Assembly: GCA_965227155.1 (NCBI GenBank)
Contig: OZ245731.1
Span: forward strand, 4,340,001 to 4,404,000
Source: UBA6059 sp965227155
GTDB lineage: Bacteria; Bacteroidota; Bacteroidia; Cytophagales; Cyclobacteriaceae
Length of the DNA: 64,000 nt
Reading direction: 5' to 3'
The translations under genes and the position numbers were made by a program. Positions within the stretch are counted from its first letter, which is position 1. Every line of letters begins with the position of its first letter. Below, piece after piece: positions 17,601 to 24,526 of this stretch. The notes below the pieces were generated by a model. The model saw only the letters and a program-made list of their open reading frames with translations, ran no database searches and was not told where the DNA came from.

Positions 17601-17914
17601 TTAAGCAATATCAGGCGATCAAAGATCAAAGCACGGAAATTAGCTACCAGCTTTCTTATGACCCTGTTGCCAACACGCTTGACATGGACCAGGTACCAAC
17701 GGTGGGTAATCGTATTGGCCTGCTGAATTATGAGCAATTCAATACTACCTCAGCACCTACAGACACACACCAGCGCAGCTATGAAATAGCTGTAAAGGAG
17801 TTTGAACCATTGAAAGAACAGGTAAATAATCTAATTGAAAACGATTTGGCTGAATTAATCACCAATTTAAAAGCCAGTGGTGCACCATACACGCCTTATG
17901 GGATGAAGTATTAA
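14645..17914 (+). CDS. Sortilin/VPS10-type beta-propeller secreted protein (BNR repeats)
   Basis: 1089 residues with a signal peptide (1-19, ending G-E-A-Q). Residues 40 to about 740 contain many BNR/Asp-box-like repeats (for example S-E-D-G-G-T-S-W, S-D-D-G-G-K-N-W, S-T-D-K-G-E-T-W, S-S-D-Q-G-N-T-W), typical of sortilin-type or exo-sialidase-like beta-propellers. A C-terminal region (about 790-1089) includes an immunoglobulin-like part and a helical stretch around 930-1010 (Q-Q-R-L-S-E-L-N-N-Q-L). No T9SS C-terminal domain is present. Close homologues are common in Bacteroidota and are often called glycosyl hydrolases, but no catalytic residues can be identified, so the function is open. It is monocistronic, divergent from the sigma gene. 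Confidence 0.85.
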   Translation: MKYYLSILICFSLVFFGEAQKKKQPVSNSGALSEISLAGLKFRSVGPAVTSGRISDFSVNPDNPKEYYIATASGGVWKTENGGTTFIPLFDNEGSYSIGVVTMDPNNEDVIWVGTGENNNQRSVAYGDGIYKSEDGGTSWQNMGLKNSEHIGSLIVDPENSNRIYVAAIGPLWSAGGERGFYVSDDGGKNWRRTLYVDEHTGVNEVVMDPSNPSVLYASTVQRRRHVFTYIGGGPGSSVYRSTDKGETWTKIDKGLPTVDLGRIGLAISPANPDIVYAIVEASQGKGGFYKTTNMGATWEKQGSYSTSGNYYQEIVADPVDPDKIYAMDTWLHISVDGGKTFKVLGEDTKHVDNHCMWINPNDTDHFIVGCDGGIYESFDAAKTWSYKPNLPITQFYKVALDNDEPFYNIYGGTQDNFSMGGPSRSVSGNGIANSEWYMTHGGDGFESQVDPTNPNIVYAQSQYGFLVRYDRKSGEEVGIKPSPREGEKEYRWNWDAPLHISAHKPERIYFSANKVFRSDDRGNSWEVISDDLTRQINRNELEVMGRVWGIDAVEKNGGVSPYGTIVAFHESPINEDLLLVGTDDGLIQITNDGGANWRTVNNIAGVPDRTYVNFVLASQHDEKVIYAAFNHHKYGDFKPYVFKSSDQGNTWTNISGNLPERGSSYSIAEDHINSDLLFVGTEFGVFFSPFGGNDWKQLNNGLPTIAVRDMAIHPRENDLVLGTFGRGFYVLDDYSPLRNIVTVKDQQAALLPVKDSWLYVQKYPLGLPMNGFQGDNYYRGENLPPVAILSYFMKEAPKSLTDQRRELEKKQKESGGNNPYPNYESLKAERMEIDPYLVFTIKNENGDIVRKLKESPKAGLNRLHWDLRYASDEPINLTPPPFYNPFGGTDEGNLVAPGKYTVSMQLFDKGEFTTLGEPVTFTVKALDNTVLPASDRSAKEAFQLKVAALSGQVSATQQRLSELNNQLRHIEAAILKTENDQAALFKQYQAIKDQSTEISYQLSYDPVANTLDMDQVPTVGNRIGLLNYEQFNTTSAPTDTHQRSYEIAVKEFEPLKEQVNNLIENDLAELITNLKASGAPYTPYGMKY

Positions 17915-17949
17915 CAGGAAAAATCGATTATATTAGAGTGAGTAATAGA

Positions 17950-17977
17950 AGTTATGCGCGATTAATCGCGCATAACT
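17950..17977. repeat. Perfect 28-nt palindrome
   Basis: A perfect inverted repeat centred between 17963 and 17964, GC-rich in its arms (TTATGCGCG / CGCGCATAA) with an AT centre. It could act as a two-way terminator hairpin for the gene ending at 17914, though no T-run follows. Its ends read GTTATGC and GCATAAC, resembling the R boxes of integron attC sites, and it directly precedes the left boundary box of the first cassette-like segment. Confidence 0.75.
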
Positions 17978-17978
17978 A

Positions 17979-17991
17979 ATTGTTAGGCTTA
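17979..17991. repeat. Left boundary box of cassette-like segment 1
   Basis: ATTGTTAGGCTTA, whose exact reverse complement TAAGCCTAACAAT occurs at 18611-18623, inside the 3' end of the following gene. It contains GTTAGGC, a perfect match to the attC R' consensus GTTRRRY, while the partner contains GCCTAAC, a match to R'' RYYYAAC. In integron cassettes the first bases of a cassette are complementary to the R'' box at its end, as seen here. The ORF begins 3 bases after the box. Confidence 0.6.
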
Positions 17992-17993
17992 AT

Positions 17994-18629
17994 ATGGAGG
18001 CTGAATCTCAAAGTATAGCAAGTATTCAAAGTCAGCTATTGACTCTCATTCCAATAGCTGCAATCTTTAGTGCAATCATAACATTGATCATTAGAGGACT
18101 AAACGAAAAAAGGGCTAAACTCGAACGAACTATTAAGCTCCATGAGAGTTTTCTACATCCTGATTTTTACGAAAAAGTTAGGGCACCCTCTTTTAGAGTT
18201 TCCATTCAGTGGTTTCATTTGCCAGAGGAAACAAGGGAAATGTACAAACGTGCTGTTTGTTCAGGCTGGAGTAAGCAATTTGGAATTGACGAACTAAAAT
18301 TCTACGCACCGAATTTCCCTAGAACAGAAGATGAAATAATTGAATATCATTTTCAGAACGTTAAAAACGAAAAAGGTCTAACTGAACATCAGTCTTTAAC
18401 CTCAATTCTTAGATTCTGGACCAGAATTAATATCTACAGAAAAAAGAAATTGTTGAATAATAGATTACTAAGTGAACTTTTCATAGATGAGTTTAGATAT
18501 CAACATCAGTTTCTTATTGATTTAGTTAATGCGCTGAACGACGAAATGTCCGAGCCTCCACAATGGGTTATTGCAATTACTGAATTGTCGATTTTCTTTA
18601 AGCTAGAAACTAAGCCTAACAATCGCTAG
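17994..18629 (+). CDS. Unknown membrane-anchored protein in a cassette-like segment
   Basis: A 211-residue protein that I do not recognise. One membrane helix at about 14-36 (L-I-P-I-A-A-I-F-S-A-I-I-T-L-I-I) is followed by a charged cytoplasmic domain rich in Phe, Trp, Arg and Glu, with a helical centre (E-E-T-R-E-M-Y-K-R-A). It has no enzyme motif that I can name; it weakly resembles other single-helix DUF proteins of mobile regions. It begins immediately after a GTTAGGC box and its last codons contain the complementary GCCTAAC box, so the gene fills the whole segment, as in an integron cassette. Base composition is more AT-rich than the neighbouring sortilin-type gene, suggesting acquisition. 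Confidence 0.7.
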   Translation: MEAESQSIASIQSQLLTLIPIAAIFSAIITLIIRGLNEKRAKLERTIKLHESFLHPDFYEKVRAPSFRVSIQWFHLPEETREMYKRAVCSGWSKQFGIDELKFYAPNFPRTEDEIIEYHFQNVKNEKGLTEHQSLTSILRFWTRINIYRKKKLLNNRLLSELFIDEFRYQHQFLIDLVNALNDEMSEPPQWVIAITELSIFFKLETKPNNR

Positions 18630-18668
18630 CAAAAATGCGCCAAACTGCATCTTTGCTGGCTGTTGTGC
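18614..18668. repeat. attC-like site closing cassette-like segment 1
   Basis: 55 nt with the attC layout: R'' GCCTAAC (18614-18620); L'' arm GCTAGCAAAAATGC (18625-18638); a short loop; L' arm GCATCTTTGCTGGC (18647-18660); R' GTTGTGC (18662-18668). The L arms pair at 13 of 14 positions, counting one G-T wobble. The R'' outer bases match the start of segment 1 (17982), not R', as expected in a cassette array. GTTGTGC departs from GTTRRRY at one base. The size is at the short end for attC. Confidence 0.5.
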
Positions 18669-18850
18669 GAACATCACCATGAATCTGCCGCTGGGACAGA
18701 ACAATGCTTTCTATTGACTTCAGCTCGCAGGATTTTTCTCTTTCTTTTCGCAGTGCATTCTGGATACTTTGTGAGCACCGGCAGATTCATTAGATTAGTT
18801 CTTTCTGCCAAGCTCGGGGCGCACTCCTGCTAGCTGAGCGTTGTACGCCA
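18669..18850. repeat. Nested inverted repeats before the restriction-modification genes
   Basis: Non-coding stretch of paired arms: ATGAATCTGCCG (18679-18690) with its exact complement at 18779-18790; CAGCTCGCAGGA (18721-18732) with TCCTGCTAGCTG (18825-18836), 11 of 12 pairing; and GCTAGCA/TGCGCC elements that can also pair with 18625-18641. It ends in GTTGTAC (18840-18846). It may be a decayed attC or a large structured leader. From 18850 to 18965 I see nothing further. An open frame on the minus strand here (18830-19030) has no coding character. Confidence 0.5.
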
Positions 18851-18969
18851 TTCAGGAAAAGCCAACGCTCGGTCAAGCACATTTGGTTTTTTGCCAACGC
18901 TAAATCCCAACACTGAAAAACCAAAAGAGCTTGCCCTTTCCCAATCCACTATAATACAATTAATAATTA

Positions 18970-19001
18970 CACTATTAAATAGTGGGTTATTACTATCTTT
19001 G
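18970..19001 (+). promoter_or_regulatory. Palindromic operator and TAnnTTTG promoter of the controller gene
   Basis: CACTATT-A-AATAGTG at 18970-18984 is a perfect 7-base inverted repeat around one base. Ten bases later TATCTTTG (18994-19001) matches the Bacteroidota -7 element TAnnTTTG. The palindrome falls where the -33 element would be, about 47 bp before the controller start. It is well placed to be the C-box bound by the XRE protein encoded next. Confidence 0.55.
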
Positions 19002-19030
19002 ATACCGAATAAACAAAACTTAGGTTTCAA

Positions 19031-19246
19031 ATGAACCGAATAAAAGAAGTTTTAAAGGACAAAGGAATTTCCCAGACTTGGCTTGCCAAAAAGACAGGAA
19101 AGAGTTACAACACGATTAACGAATATGCTCGTAATGTGAGACAACCGAGTTTGGAAGACTTGTACAAAATTGCGGAAATCTTAAATGTGGAAGTGAAAGA
19201 TTTACTAATCGAAAGAAAAAATAATGGCACAATCAATAGAACCTAA
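19031..19246 (+). CDS. XRE-family controller (C) protein of a restriction-modification system
   Basis: A 71-residue helix-turn-helix protein with S-Q-T-W-L-A-K-K-T-G-K-S-Y-N-T-I-N-E-Y (about 14-32) as HTH and R-Q-P-S-L-E-D-L-Y-K-I-A (37-48), typical of small Cro/C1 regulators. It overlaps the downstream single-chain restriction-modification gene by 23 bases. Size, position and the palindrome in its promoter fit a controller protein that times expression of the R-M enzyme after entry into a new host. An antitoxin role is less likely, because no toxin partner is present. Confidence 0.85.
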   Translation: MNRIKEVLKDKGISQTWLAKKTGKSYNTINEYARNVRQPSLEDLYKIAEILNVEVKDLLIERKNNGTINRT

Positions 19247-21800
19247 TATTGCAGATTTAGCCAATGGATGGCTAAGAAAGTATAAACTGCCTTACAAATT
19301 AGAGCAAGAATCAGTTAATGCAGAAATTGACAAAGCCCTTTCTGACTACTACACCAAAAATGGCGGAGCAGGTGCAAATCGACCAGATGCCAAAATATTA
19401 CTTCAAGACAAAAATATAGACTTCTATCCTGTTCTTATCGAGTACAAGGGGTATAAAGACAAACTCGTAAAACTTGATAAAGACGGACAAGTTGAAAACA
19501 GAACTTCTAAAAACGATCCCAATTTTAAAAATATCAATTCTTTTGCTGTAAACGGTGCTGTTCATTACGCAAATGCCTTGCTTCATCACACAAGCTACAC
19601 CGATATTATCGCAATCGGAATGACAGGCTACAAAGATGAAACAGGGAAGATTCATCACGAAATTGGCGTTTATTATGTTTCTAAAAGCAATTTAGGTGCA
19701 GGACAGAAAATTGGTGAGTTTACCGACTTTTCATTTTTATCACAGAAAAATTTTGACTCTTTTATTGAAACAGTAAAAAAGCTTCAACTCTCACAAGAAG
19801 AACTCGATAAACTAAAAGAGCAAAGAGAAAGGGAAATTGACCAAAGTCTTGTAAAACTTAACAACGACATTTACCACAACGAAAAAGGCTTAGGAGAAAA
19901 CGACCGTGTTTATTTGGTTGCTGCTTCAATTATTGCAACGCTTGGTATTCCAGGAAAAGTTACACCTCTTGAAAAATCTGATCTAAAATCATCCACAGAA
20001 AAAGGGTACAGAGACGGTGATTTAATGATTAAAAAGATAGAATCATTTTTAAATCATAAAGAACTTCCAGAAGAGAAAAGAAACCTAATTGTAAGAACCC
20101 TATCTAACACGCTTCTAACTGAAAACATAAACAAAGTTCAGGACGGAGAAAGCCAATTAAAAAGAGTATTTGCAAAAATTGTAGATGATTTGGGTATATA
20201 CTACAAAATTGGTTTGACTACTGATTTTACAGGAAAACTCTTTAATGAAATGTACGGTTGGTTAGGCTTTTCACAAGATAAACTAAATGACGTTGTACTA
20301 ACACCAGCTTATGTTGCTACACTCTTAGTCAAATTGGCAAGAGTAAACAAAGACTCTTATGTATGGGATTTTGCAACTGGTTCAGCAGGATTATTAGTTG
20401 CGGCAATGAATGAAATGCTAATTGATGCAAAAAACAACATCAAATCACCAGATGAGCTTACAAAGAAAGAAGTCCAAATTAAAGCTGAACAACTACTTGG
20501 TTTAGAGTTGCTTTCAAGTGTTTACATGTTGGCAATCCTCAATATGATTTTAATGGGTGACGGAAGTTCTAACATTTTGAACACAGACTCGATAAAAGAC
20601 TTTGACGGAAAATATGGATTTGGAAAACCTGATACCAAATTCCCTGCTGATGCTTTCATTTTAAATCCTCCATATTCCGCTTTAGGCAATGGAATGAACT
20701 TTGTCGAAAAGGCACTGAATATGATGAATAAAGGTTATGCTGCTATCATTATTCAAAATTCATCAGGTTCAGGAAAAGCGATTGACTATAATAAAAGGAT
20801 ACTCACGAAACATACACTTTTGGCAAGTATAAAAATGCCAGTCGACATTTTTATAGGTAAATCAAGCGTTCAAACAAATATTTATGTATTTAAAGTAAAT
20901 GAAAAACACCATAAGGATGAAATGGTAAAATTTATTGATTTCACAAATGATGGTTATAGTCGAGCAAATCGTAAAAAAGGCAGTAATAATTTAAAAGATA
21001 CTAATTGTGCCAAAGAGCGTTATGAAGAGTTAGTTAATATCGTCCGTTTCGGAAAAAGTAAATTAAATCTATTTACTGAAAAAGAATATTACGAAAATAC
21101 TATTGACCCTAATAATGGTGCGGATTGGAATCAGTCTGTTCCGCTTGAAACCATACCAACGCTAAATAATTTTCAAGAATCCTTTACTGATTTCACTTCT
21201 TGGGAACTAAGCTCGCTTTTGAAACAAGACAATAACATAAAGGTGTCAACAAAAAGTACTCTTGAAAAACAATTAGAGAGTATTAAATGGGGCGAATTTG
21301 ACTACAAGAAACTATTCAAGCCAATTGCAATTAAAAACAAATTAATAAAATCAAATTTAAATTCTTCAGGTAAAACCCCAGTATACTCATCTGAATCGAC
21401 AAATAACGGCATAGTAGGATATACAGATAAAACCCCTGATTTCATTATTAATGAAGAGAATCCTATCTACATAGTTTTCGGAGATCATACAAGAAGTTTT
21501 AACATAGCAACAAGTGACTTCTGCGTAATGGATAATGTGAAGGTTCTTTCTGTAAGAAAGAAATACTCAATTAAATCCTTGTTGTTCATAGTATCAGCGT
21601 GGAAAAGATGTATTCCAAATCTTGGTTATTCACGACATTGGAGTAAGGCAAAAAACGCCTTGTTCAATCTGCCTATTGAGGATGATGGCAATATTGACTT
21701 CACTTTTATTGAAAGCTTTATGAAAAATATAGAAGAAGAAAATTTTAAAATGATTGGAGACTATTTACAAACGAAAGGTCTAAAAATAGCCAATGCCTAA
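19224..21800 (+). CDS. Single-chain type IIG-like restriction/N6-adenine methyltransferase/specificity protein
   Basis: 858 residues with three parts. The N-terminus resembles a PD-(D/E)xK nuclease: Glu34, Asp55 (R-P-D-A-K-I-L-L) and E73-Y-K75 in L-I-E-Y-K-G. The middle is an HsdM-type gamma N6-adenine methyltransferase: T-P-A-Y-V-A-T-L-L-V-K-L (about 360-371), SAM-binding D-F-A-T-G-S-A-G-L-L (382-391) and catalytic N-P-P-Y (481-484). The C-terminus from about 690 looks like one HsdS-type target-recognition domain (K-L-F-K-P-I, G-K-T-P-V-Y-S-S-E-S-T-N-N-G-I-V-G-Y). One chain thus cuts, methylates and recognises. DNA is clearly AT-richer than flanking genes. Cleavage activity is inferred only from the three acidic/Lys residues. 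Confidence 0.85.
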   Translation: MAQSIEPNIADLANGWLRKYKLPYKLEQESVNAEIDKALSDYYTKNGGAGANRPDAKILLQDKNIDFYPVLIEYKGYKDKLVKLDKDGQVENRTSKNDPNFKNINSFAVNGAVHYANALLHHTSYTDIIAIGMTGYKDETGKIHHEIGVYYVSKSNLGAGQKIGEFTDFSFLSQKNFDSFIETVKKLQLSQEELDKLKEQREREIDQSLVKLNNDIYHNEKGLGENDRVYLVAASIIATLGIPGKVTPLEKSDLKSSTEKGYRDGDLMIKKIESFLNHKELPEEKRNLIVRTLSNTLLTENINKVQDGESQLKRVFAKIVDDLGIYYKIGLTTDFTGKLFNEMYGWLGFSQDKLNDVVLTPAYVATLLVKLARVNKDSYVWDFATGSAGLLVAAMNEMLIDAKNNIKSPDELTKKEVQIKAEQLLGLELLSSVYMLAILNMILMGDGSSNILNTDSIKDFDGKYGFGKPDTKFPADAFILNPPYSALGNGMNFVEKALNMMNKGYAAIIIQNSSGSGKAIDYNKRILTKHTLLASIKMPVDIFIGKSSVQTNIYVFKVNEKHHKDEMVKFIDFTNDGYSRANRKKGSNNLKDTNCAKERYEELVNIVRFGKSKLNLFTEKEYYENTIDPNNGADWNQSVPLETIPTLNNFQESFTDFTSWELSSLLKQDNNIKVSTKSTLEKQLESIKWGEFDYKKLFKPIAIKNKLIKSNLNSSGKTPVYSSESTNNGIVGYTDKTPDFIINEENPIYIVFGDHTRSFNIATSDFCVMDNVKVLSVRKKYSIKSLLFIVSAWKRCIPNLGYSRHWSKAKNALFNLPIEDDGNIDFTFIESFMKNIEEENFKMIGDYLQTKGLKIANA

Positions 21801-21903
21801 GCCATACACATTTGCAATTCGCTCCAGCCAACGCTCCAAACAAAAATTACAAAAGAGTATGTCTTTTGCCAGCGCTGACTACCAGAAAAAGACAAAGTAC
21901 GAC

Positions 21904-22035
21904 CGCACAACGACGGCTATACCTAATACGGGAGAAAGTGCTAATATGAAAGAAAATACAATAAATAAACTAACAGTTAAGCGGAAAGTGAAGTGCCTTG
22001 AAATCCCGCACTACACATAGCCGAGACCGTTGTGA
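21904..22035. repeat. attC-like site closing cassette-like segment 2
   Basis: R'' CGCACAAC (21904-21911) is the exact complement of GTTGTGCG at 18662-18669, the start of this segment. Inner arms are CGGCTAT (21914-21920) with ATAGCCG (22017-22023), and CGGGA (21929-21933) with TCCCG (22004-22008). R' is GTTGTGA (22029-22035), and CGTTGTG (22028-22034) pairs with CACAACG (21906-21912). Unequal spacers (1 and 4 bases) separate the R and L arms. Length, about 131 nt, is within the usual attC range. Confidence 0.5.
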
Positions 22036-22049
22036 GCTATGCCATTTAA

Positions 22050-22202
22050 GTGGAAAAAATCAAAAACCAAAAAGACTTGGTGAGAAAACTGAGAACATTC
22101 AGGGACAAATTCAATAAAGACATTCAAAATATGACCCTTGAGGAGGAGCAGAAATATCTTGCGAAGATGTCTGCCAAATGGAAGAATGCCCCGCAACATT
22201 AG
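22050..22202 (+). CDS. Possible small basic helical protein (50 aa) or gene remnant
   Basis: A GTG-initiated frame follows a TAA codon and encodes 50 residues: V-E-K-I-K-N-Q-K-D-L-V-R-K-L-R-T, then N-M-T-L-E-E-E-Q-K-Y-L-A-K-M-S-A-K-W-K. The sequence is highly charged, predicted helical and amino-acid composition looks coding. It begins 15 bases after the R' box of the last attC-like site. It could be a small real gene, or the 3' end of a longer one cut by insertion of the cassettes. I do not recognise the family. Confidence 0.4.
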   Translation: MEKIKNQKDLVRKLRTFRDKFNKDIQNMTLEEEQKYLAKMSAKWKNAPQH

Positions 22203-22255
22203 ATGAAAAATCGAAAAAATTACACATTTCCCTTAAATCCTTGTTACATTTTCAT

Positions 22256-22912
22256 ATGCGAGTGTTAACAAAGATTTTTCTTTTTTCCATAGGCTTCATT
22301 TTAGTAGGATGCTTTAGCACCAAAGAATATGTGGTGGATTCGGATTATAGCTATTCCGGCAGGTTCAGCAAGTATAAGTCGTTTACGTTCATGAACAACA
22401 GTTCGACAGACGCCTCTCCCGCCCACGATACGCTCATACAAAAATCTATCGGAAGAAGGCTAATATCCTGGGGCTATGATCAGGAACTTAAAAAACCCGA
22501 TCTGCTGATCACCTACCGCTTCTATTATGAAGATTTTGATTATAAGGGCTTTAGCCAGCCCGATTTTGAATATTGGGTAAGAAAAAAGTTTTACAATGCC
22601 GGTATTGCACCCAAAAACGTATCGGAAGATGTCATCATCAATAATCTGCAAACGGAAGAAACCGGGGATGATGCAGATGATCCGGAAATCAATAACGACG
22701 AAGAATACAAAACAGTAGTCAGGGAACTTCGCCAGGGCGTAATATTCATTACTTTTTACGATCGCAAACGAGATCAAAGTATATGGAATGGCTACATGGC
22801 CGGTGTTTTTCAAAACAACTCCATGGAAAACGAGCGTTTCCTGATGTCATCAGTGGGGAAAATTCTTGATGATTATCGAATATTGGCCCGAGGCTATAAA
22901 TATTTGAACTAA
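22256..22912 (+). CDS. DUF4136-type lipoprotein
   Basis: 218 residues from the ATG at 22256, which gives a clean lipoprotein signal (I-G-F-I-L-V-G-C, Cys near residue 18); an upstream extension to 22178 lacks signal-peptide character. The pattern after the Cys (S-K-Y-K-S-F-T-F, then I-G-R-R-L-I-S-W-G-Y, K-P-D-L-L-I-T-Y, and late R-D-Q-S-I-W-N-G) matches DUF4136 lipoproteins of the Bacteroidota outer membrane. An acidic insert (E-E-T-G-D-D-A-D-D-P-E) sits near residue 150. Function unknown. It converges on and overlaps the oxidoreductase gene by 4 bases. Confidence 0.8.
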   Translation: MRVLTKIFLFSIGFILVGCFSTKEYVVDSDYSYSGRFSKYKSFTFMNNSSTDASPAHDTLIQKSIGRRLISWGYDQELKKPDLLITYRFYYEDFDYKGFSQPDFEYWVRKKFYNAGIAPKNVSEDVIINNLQTEETGDDADDPEINNDEEYKTVVRELRQGVIFITFYDRKRDQSIWNGYMAGVFQNNSMENERFLMSSVGKILDDYRILARGYKYLN

Positions 22913-24522
22913 ACGATTACAGCCTCATTATCCAGTAATACCTGATCCAAATCGTAATCCTCTACCGGTATTATCTTTTCCGTCTCCTCATCCCAGTATA
23001 TCCGCCTGCCTAATTTGTAAGATAAGCCTCCCATGTGGGCTGTTATGGCTTCATCAAAACCTTCATCGATACCACAGCTGGGTTTGCCCCCATGGCGGAT
23101 ACAGCTAAGCCATTCCCTAAGGTGCAGGAAAGTACTGTCTACACGCTTACCATCGCGGTAGGTCCATAGCAGGCCTTTATCTGCAAAATACTTGGCAGTG
23201 GCAGATGTTACCGCATCAGTACCTCCGGCAGCAGGGTCGTATTGGTAGATTGGTATGCTCGGATCCATTTTTCCTGCCTCAATCATCTCATTGTACCGGG
23301 TAGATTGGGGATCTACGTAAATGGTAAGGCGATTGCCCAGCTCCATGGTGGCATCATGTCCCATGAGTAGCGTCTGACGATTGTATTGATTGCCCAGTGT
23401 AGCGCTGTACATTAGGGTCATGCCCTGCACTTTGCCTTTAGGCTGACTAGAACCTTTGTAATAATCCGGAAACTCCATGTTGATGTGCATTACATCGGGC
23501 ACATTCCTGCCATCGCGGTGGGTGTAAATACCTCCGGAGGCCATAACGGCCTTTGGAATACCCATATTGAGAATGCAATTGATGCGATCATAATCGTGGG
23601 TCATCAGGTCACCGGATAAGCCGGAACCGTAAGCCCACCATTTGCGCCAGCGGAAAAAATGCTCTTTGTTGAAAGGGACATCCGGTGCATTTCCAATAAA
23701 CTGAGCCCAGTCGATGGTTTGCGGATTGGCCTGATCCAGGATCTCATATTGCCAGGCGCCATTATCATCATTGCGATTGGTATTGACCTGAATTAGCGAT
23801 ATATGCCCCAGCACGTTTTTCTGAATTACATCCTGAGCAGTTAGGAAACTTTGAGTCTGCCTATGCTGGTGGCCTACAGCAAAAACTGCTGATGCATTTC
23901 TGGCTGTATCACGAAGTTCATAAGTCTCTGCAATGTTATGGGTCATCGGCTTTTCTACATACACATGGATACCTGCTTTGAGGGCATCTATGGCCATGGG
24001 TGCATGCCAATGATCGGGCGTTGCTATAATTACCGCATCTACTTCCCCACTGGCCAGCATGTCTTTGTAGTTAGCAAACCGTTTGATGCTATTCTGCCCT
24101 GATGAAAAAGATTCCAATGCCAGATTAGCCTGGTAATCAAAGATATCACAGACCGCAGTGAGCTTTACATTGAGGTTTTCCTGGTTTTGAAAATCTTTGA
24201 GCCTGCTATCATTGGGATTGATGCGAGCAGCCTCGTTCATTTTCACCAGCCAGTCTTTGGTAGCAAAACCCAGTGCACGACATAGCTGCTTTCCGCGTAT
24301 CCCAAATCCAATAATGCCTACCCTAACAGGCTTTCCTGACATGGGCCCTGTTGCCGGGGGCTGTGTGGCATTTACATTAAGTGTTTCCAGGATGGCATCC
24401 CGCTGTTCCTTTTTTTGTACGGTATGCGATGCTCCGGCATACCAAACACCTCCTACCAGGGGTACGCCCACTATTCCCTTTAGTATATCCCTTCTACTCC
24501 ACTGAAAGCTATTCTTTGCCAT
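22909..24522 (-). CDS. Tat-exported Gfo/Idh/MocA family oxidoreductase
   Basis: 537 residues. The N-terminus has a twin-arginine signal (S-R-R-D-I-L-K-G, Arg10-Arg11) followed by a hydrophobic stretch. The Rossmann fold starts at V-R-V-G-I-I-G-F-G-I-R-G (about 66-77), A-T-P-D-H-W-H-A and E-K-P-M-T-H are the usual NAD(P)-site and catalytic-Lys motifs. Length is above the family norm of 340-400 residues, as in the exported bacterial group. These enzymes act on sugars or sugar acids in the periplasm, carrying NAD(P) pre-bound by Tat export. The next gene is DoxX, 4 bases away. Substrate not predictable. Confidence 0.9.
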   Translation of the reverse strand: MAKNSFQWSRRDILKGIVGVPLVGGVWYAGASHTVQKKEQRDAILETLNVNATQPPATGPMSGKPVRVGIIGFGIRGKQLCRALGFATKDWLVKMNEAARINPNDSRLKDFQNQENLNVKLTAVCDIFDYQANLALESFSSGQNSIKRFANYKDMLASGEVDAVIIATPDHWHAPMAIDALKAGIHVYVEKPMTHNIAETYELRDTARNASAVFAVGHQHRQTQSFLTAQDVIQKNVLGHISLIQVNTNRNDDNGAWQYEILDQANPQTIDWAQFIGNAPDVPFNKEHFFRWRKWWAYGSGLSGDLMTHDYDRINCILNMGIPKAVMASGGIYTHRDGRNVPDVMHINMEFPDYYKGSSQPKGKVQGMTLMYSATLGNQYNRQTLLMGHDATMELGNRLTIYVDPQSTRYNEMIEAGKMDPSIPIYQYDPAAGGTDAVTSATAKYFADKGLLWTYRDGKRVDSTFLHLREWLSCIRHGGKPSCGIDEGFDEAITAHMGGLSYKLGRRIYWDEETEKIIPVEDYDLDQVLLDNEAVIV

Positions 24523-24526
24523 GATA

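Noticed and set aside
18614..18846. Reading 18614-18846 as one long attC site ending in GTTGTAC
   Set aside because: The shorter site 18614-18668 pairs better, has a normal size and its GTTGTGCG end is the exact complement of the segment 2 end box, while GTTGTACG has a mismatch.
18830..19030. 66-codon minus-strand frame upstream of the XRE gene
   Set aside because: It lies across the operator and promoter of the controller, and composition is not coding-like.
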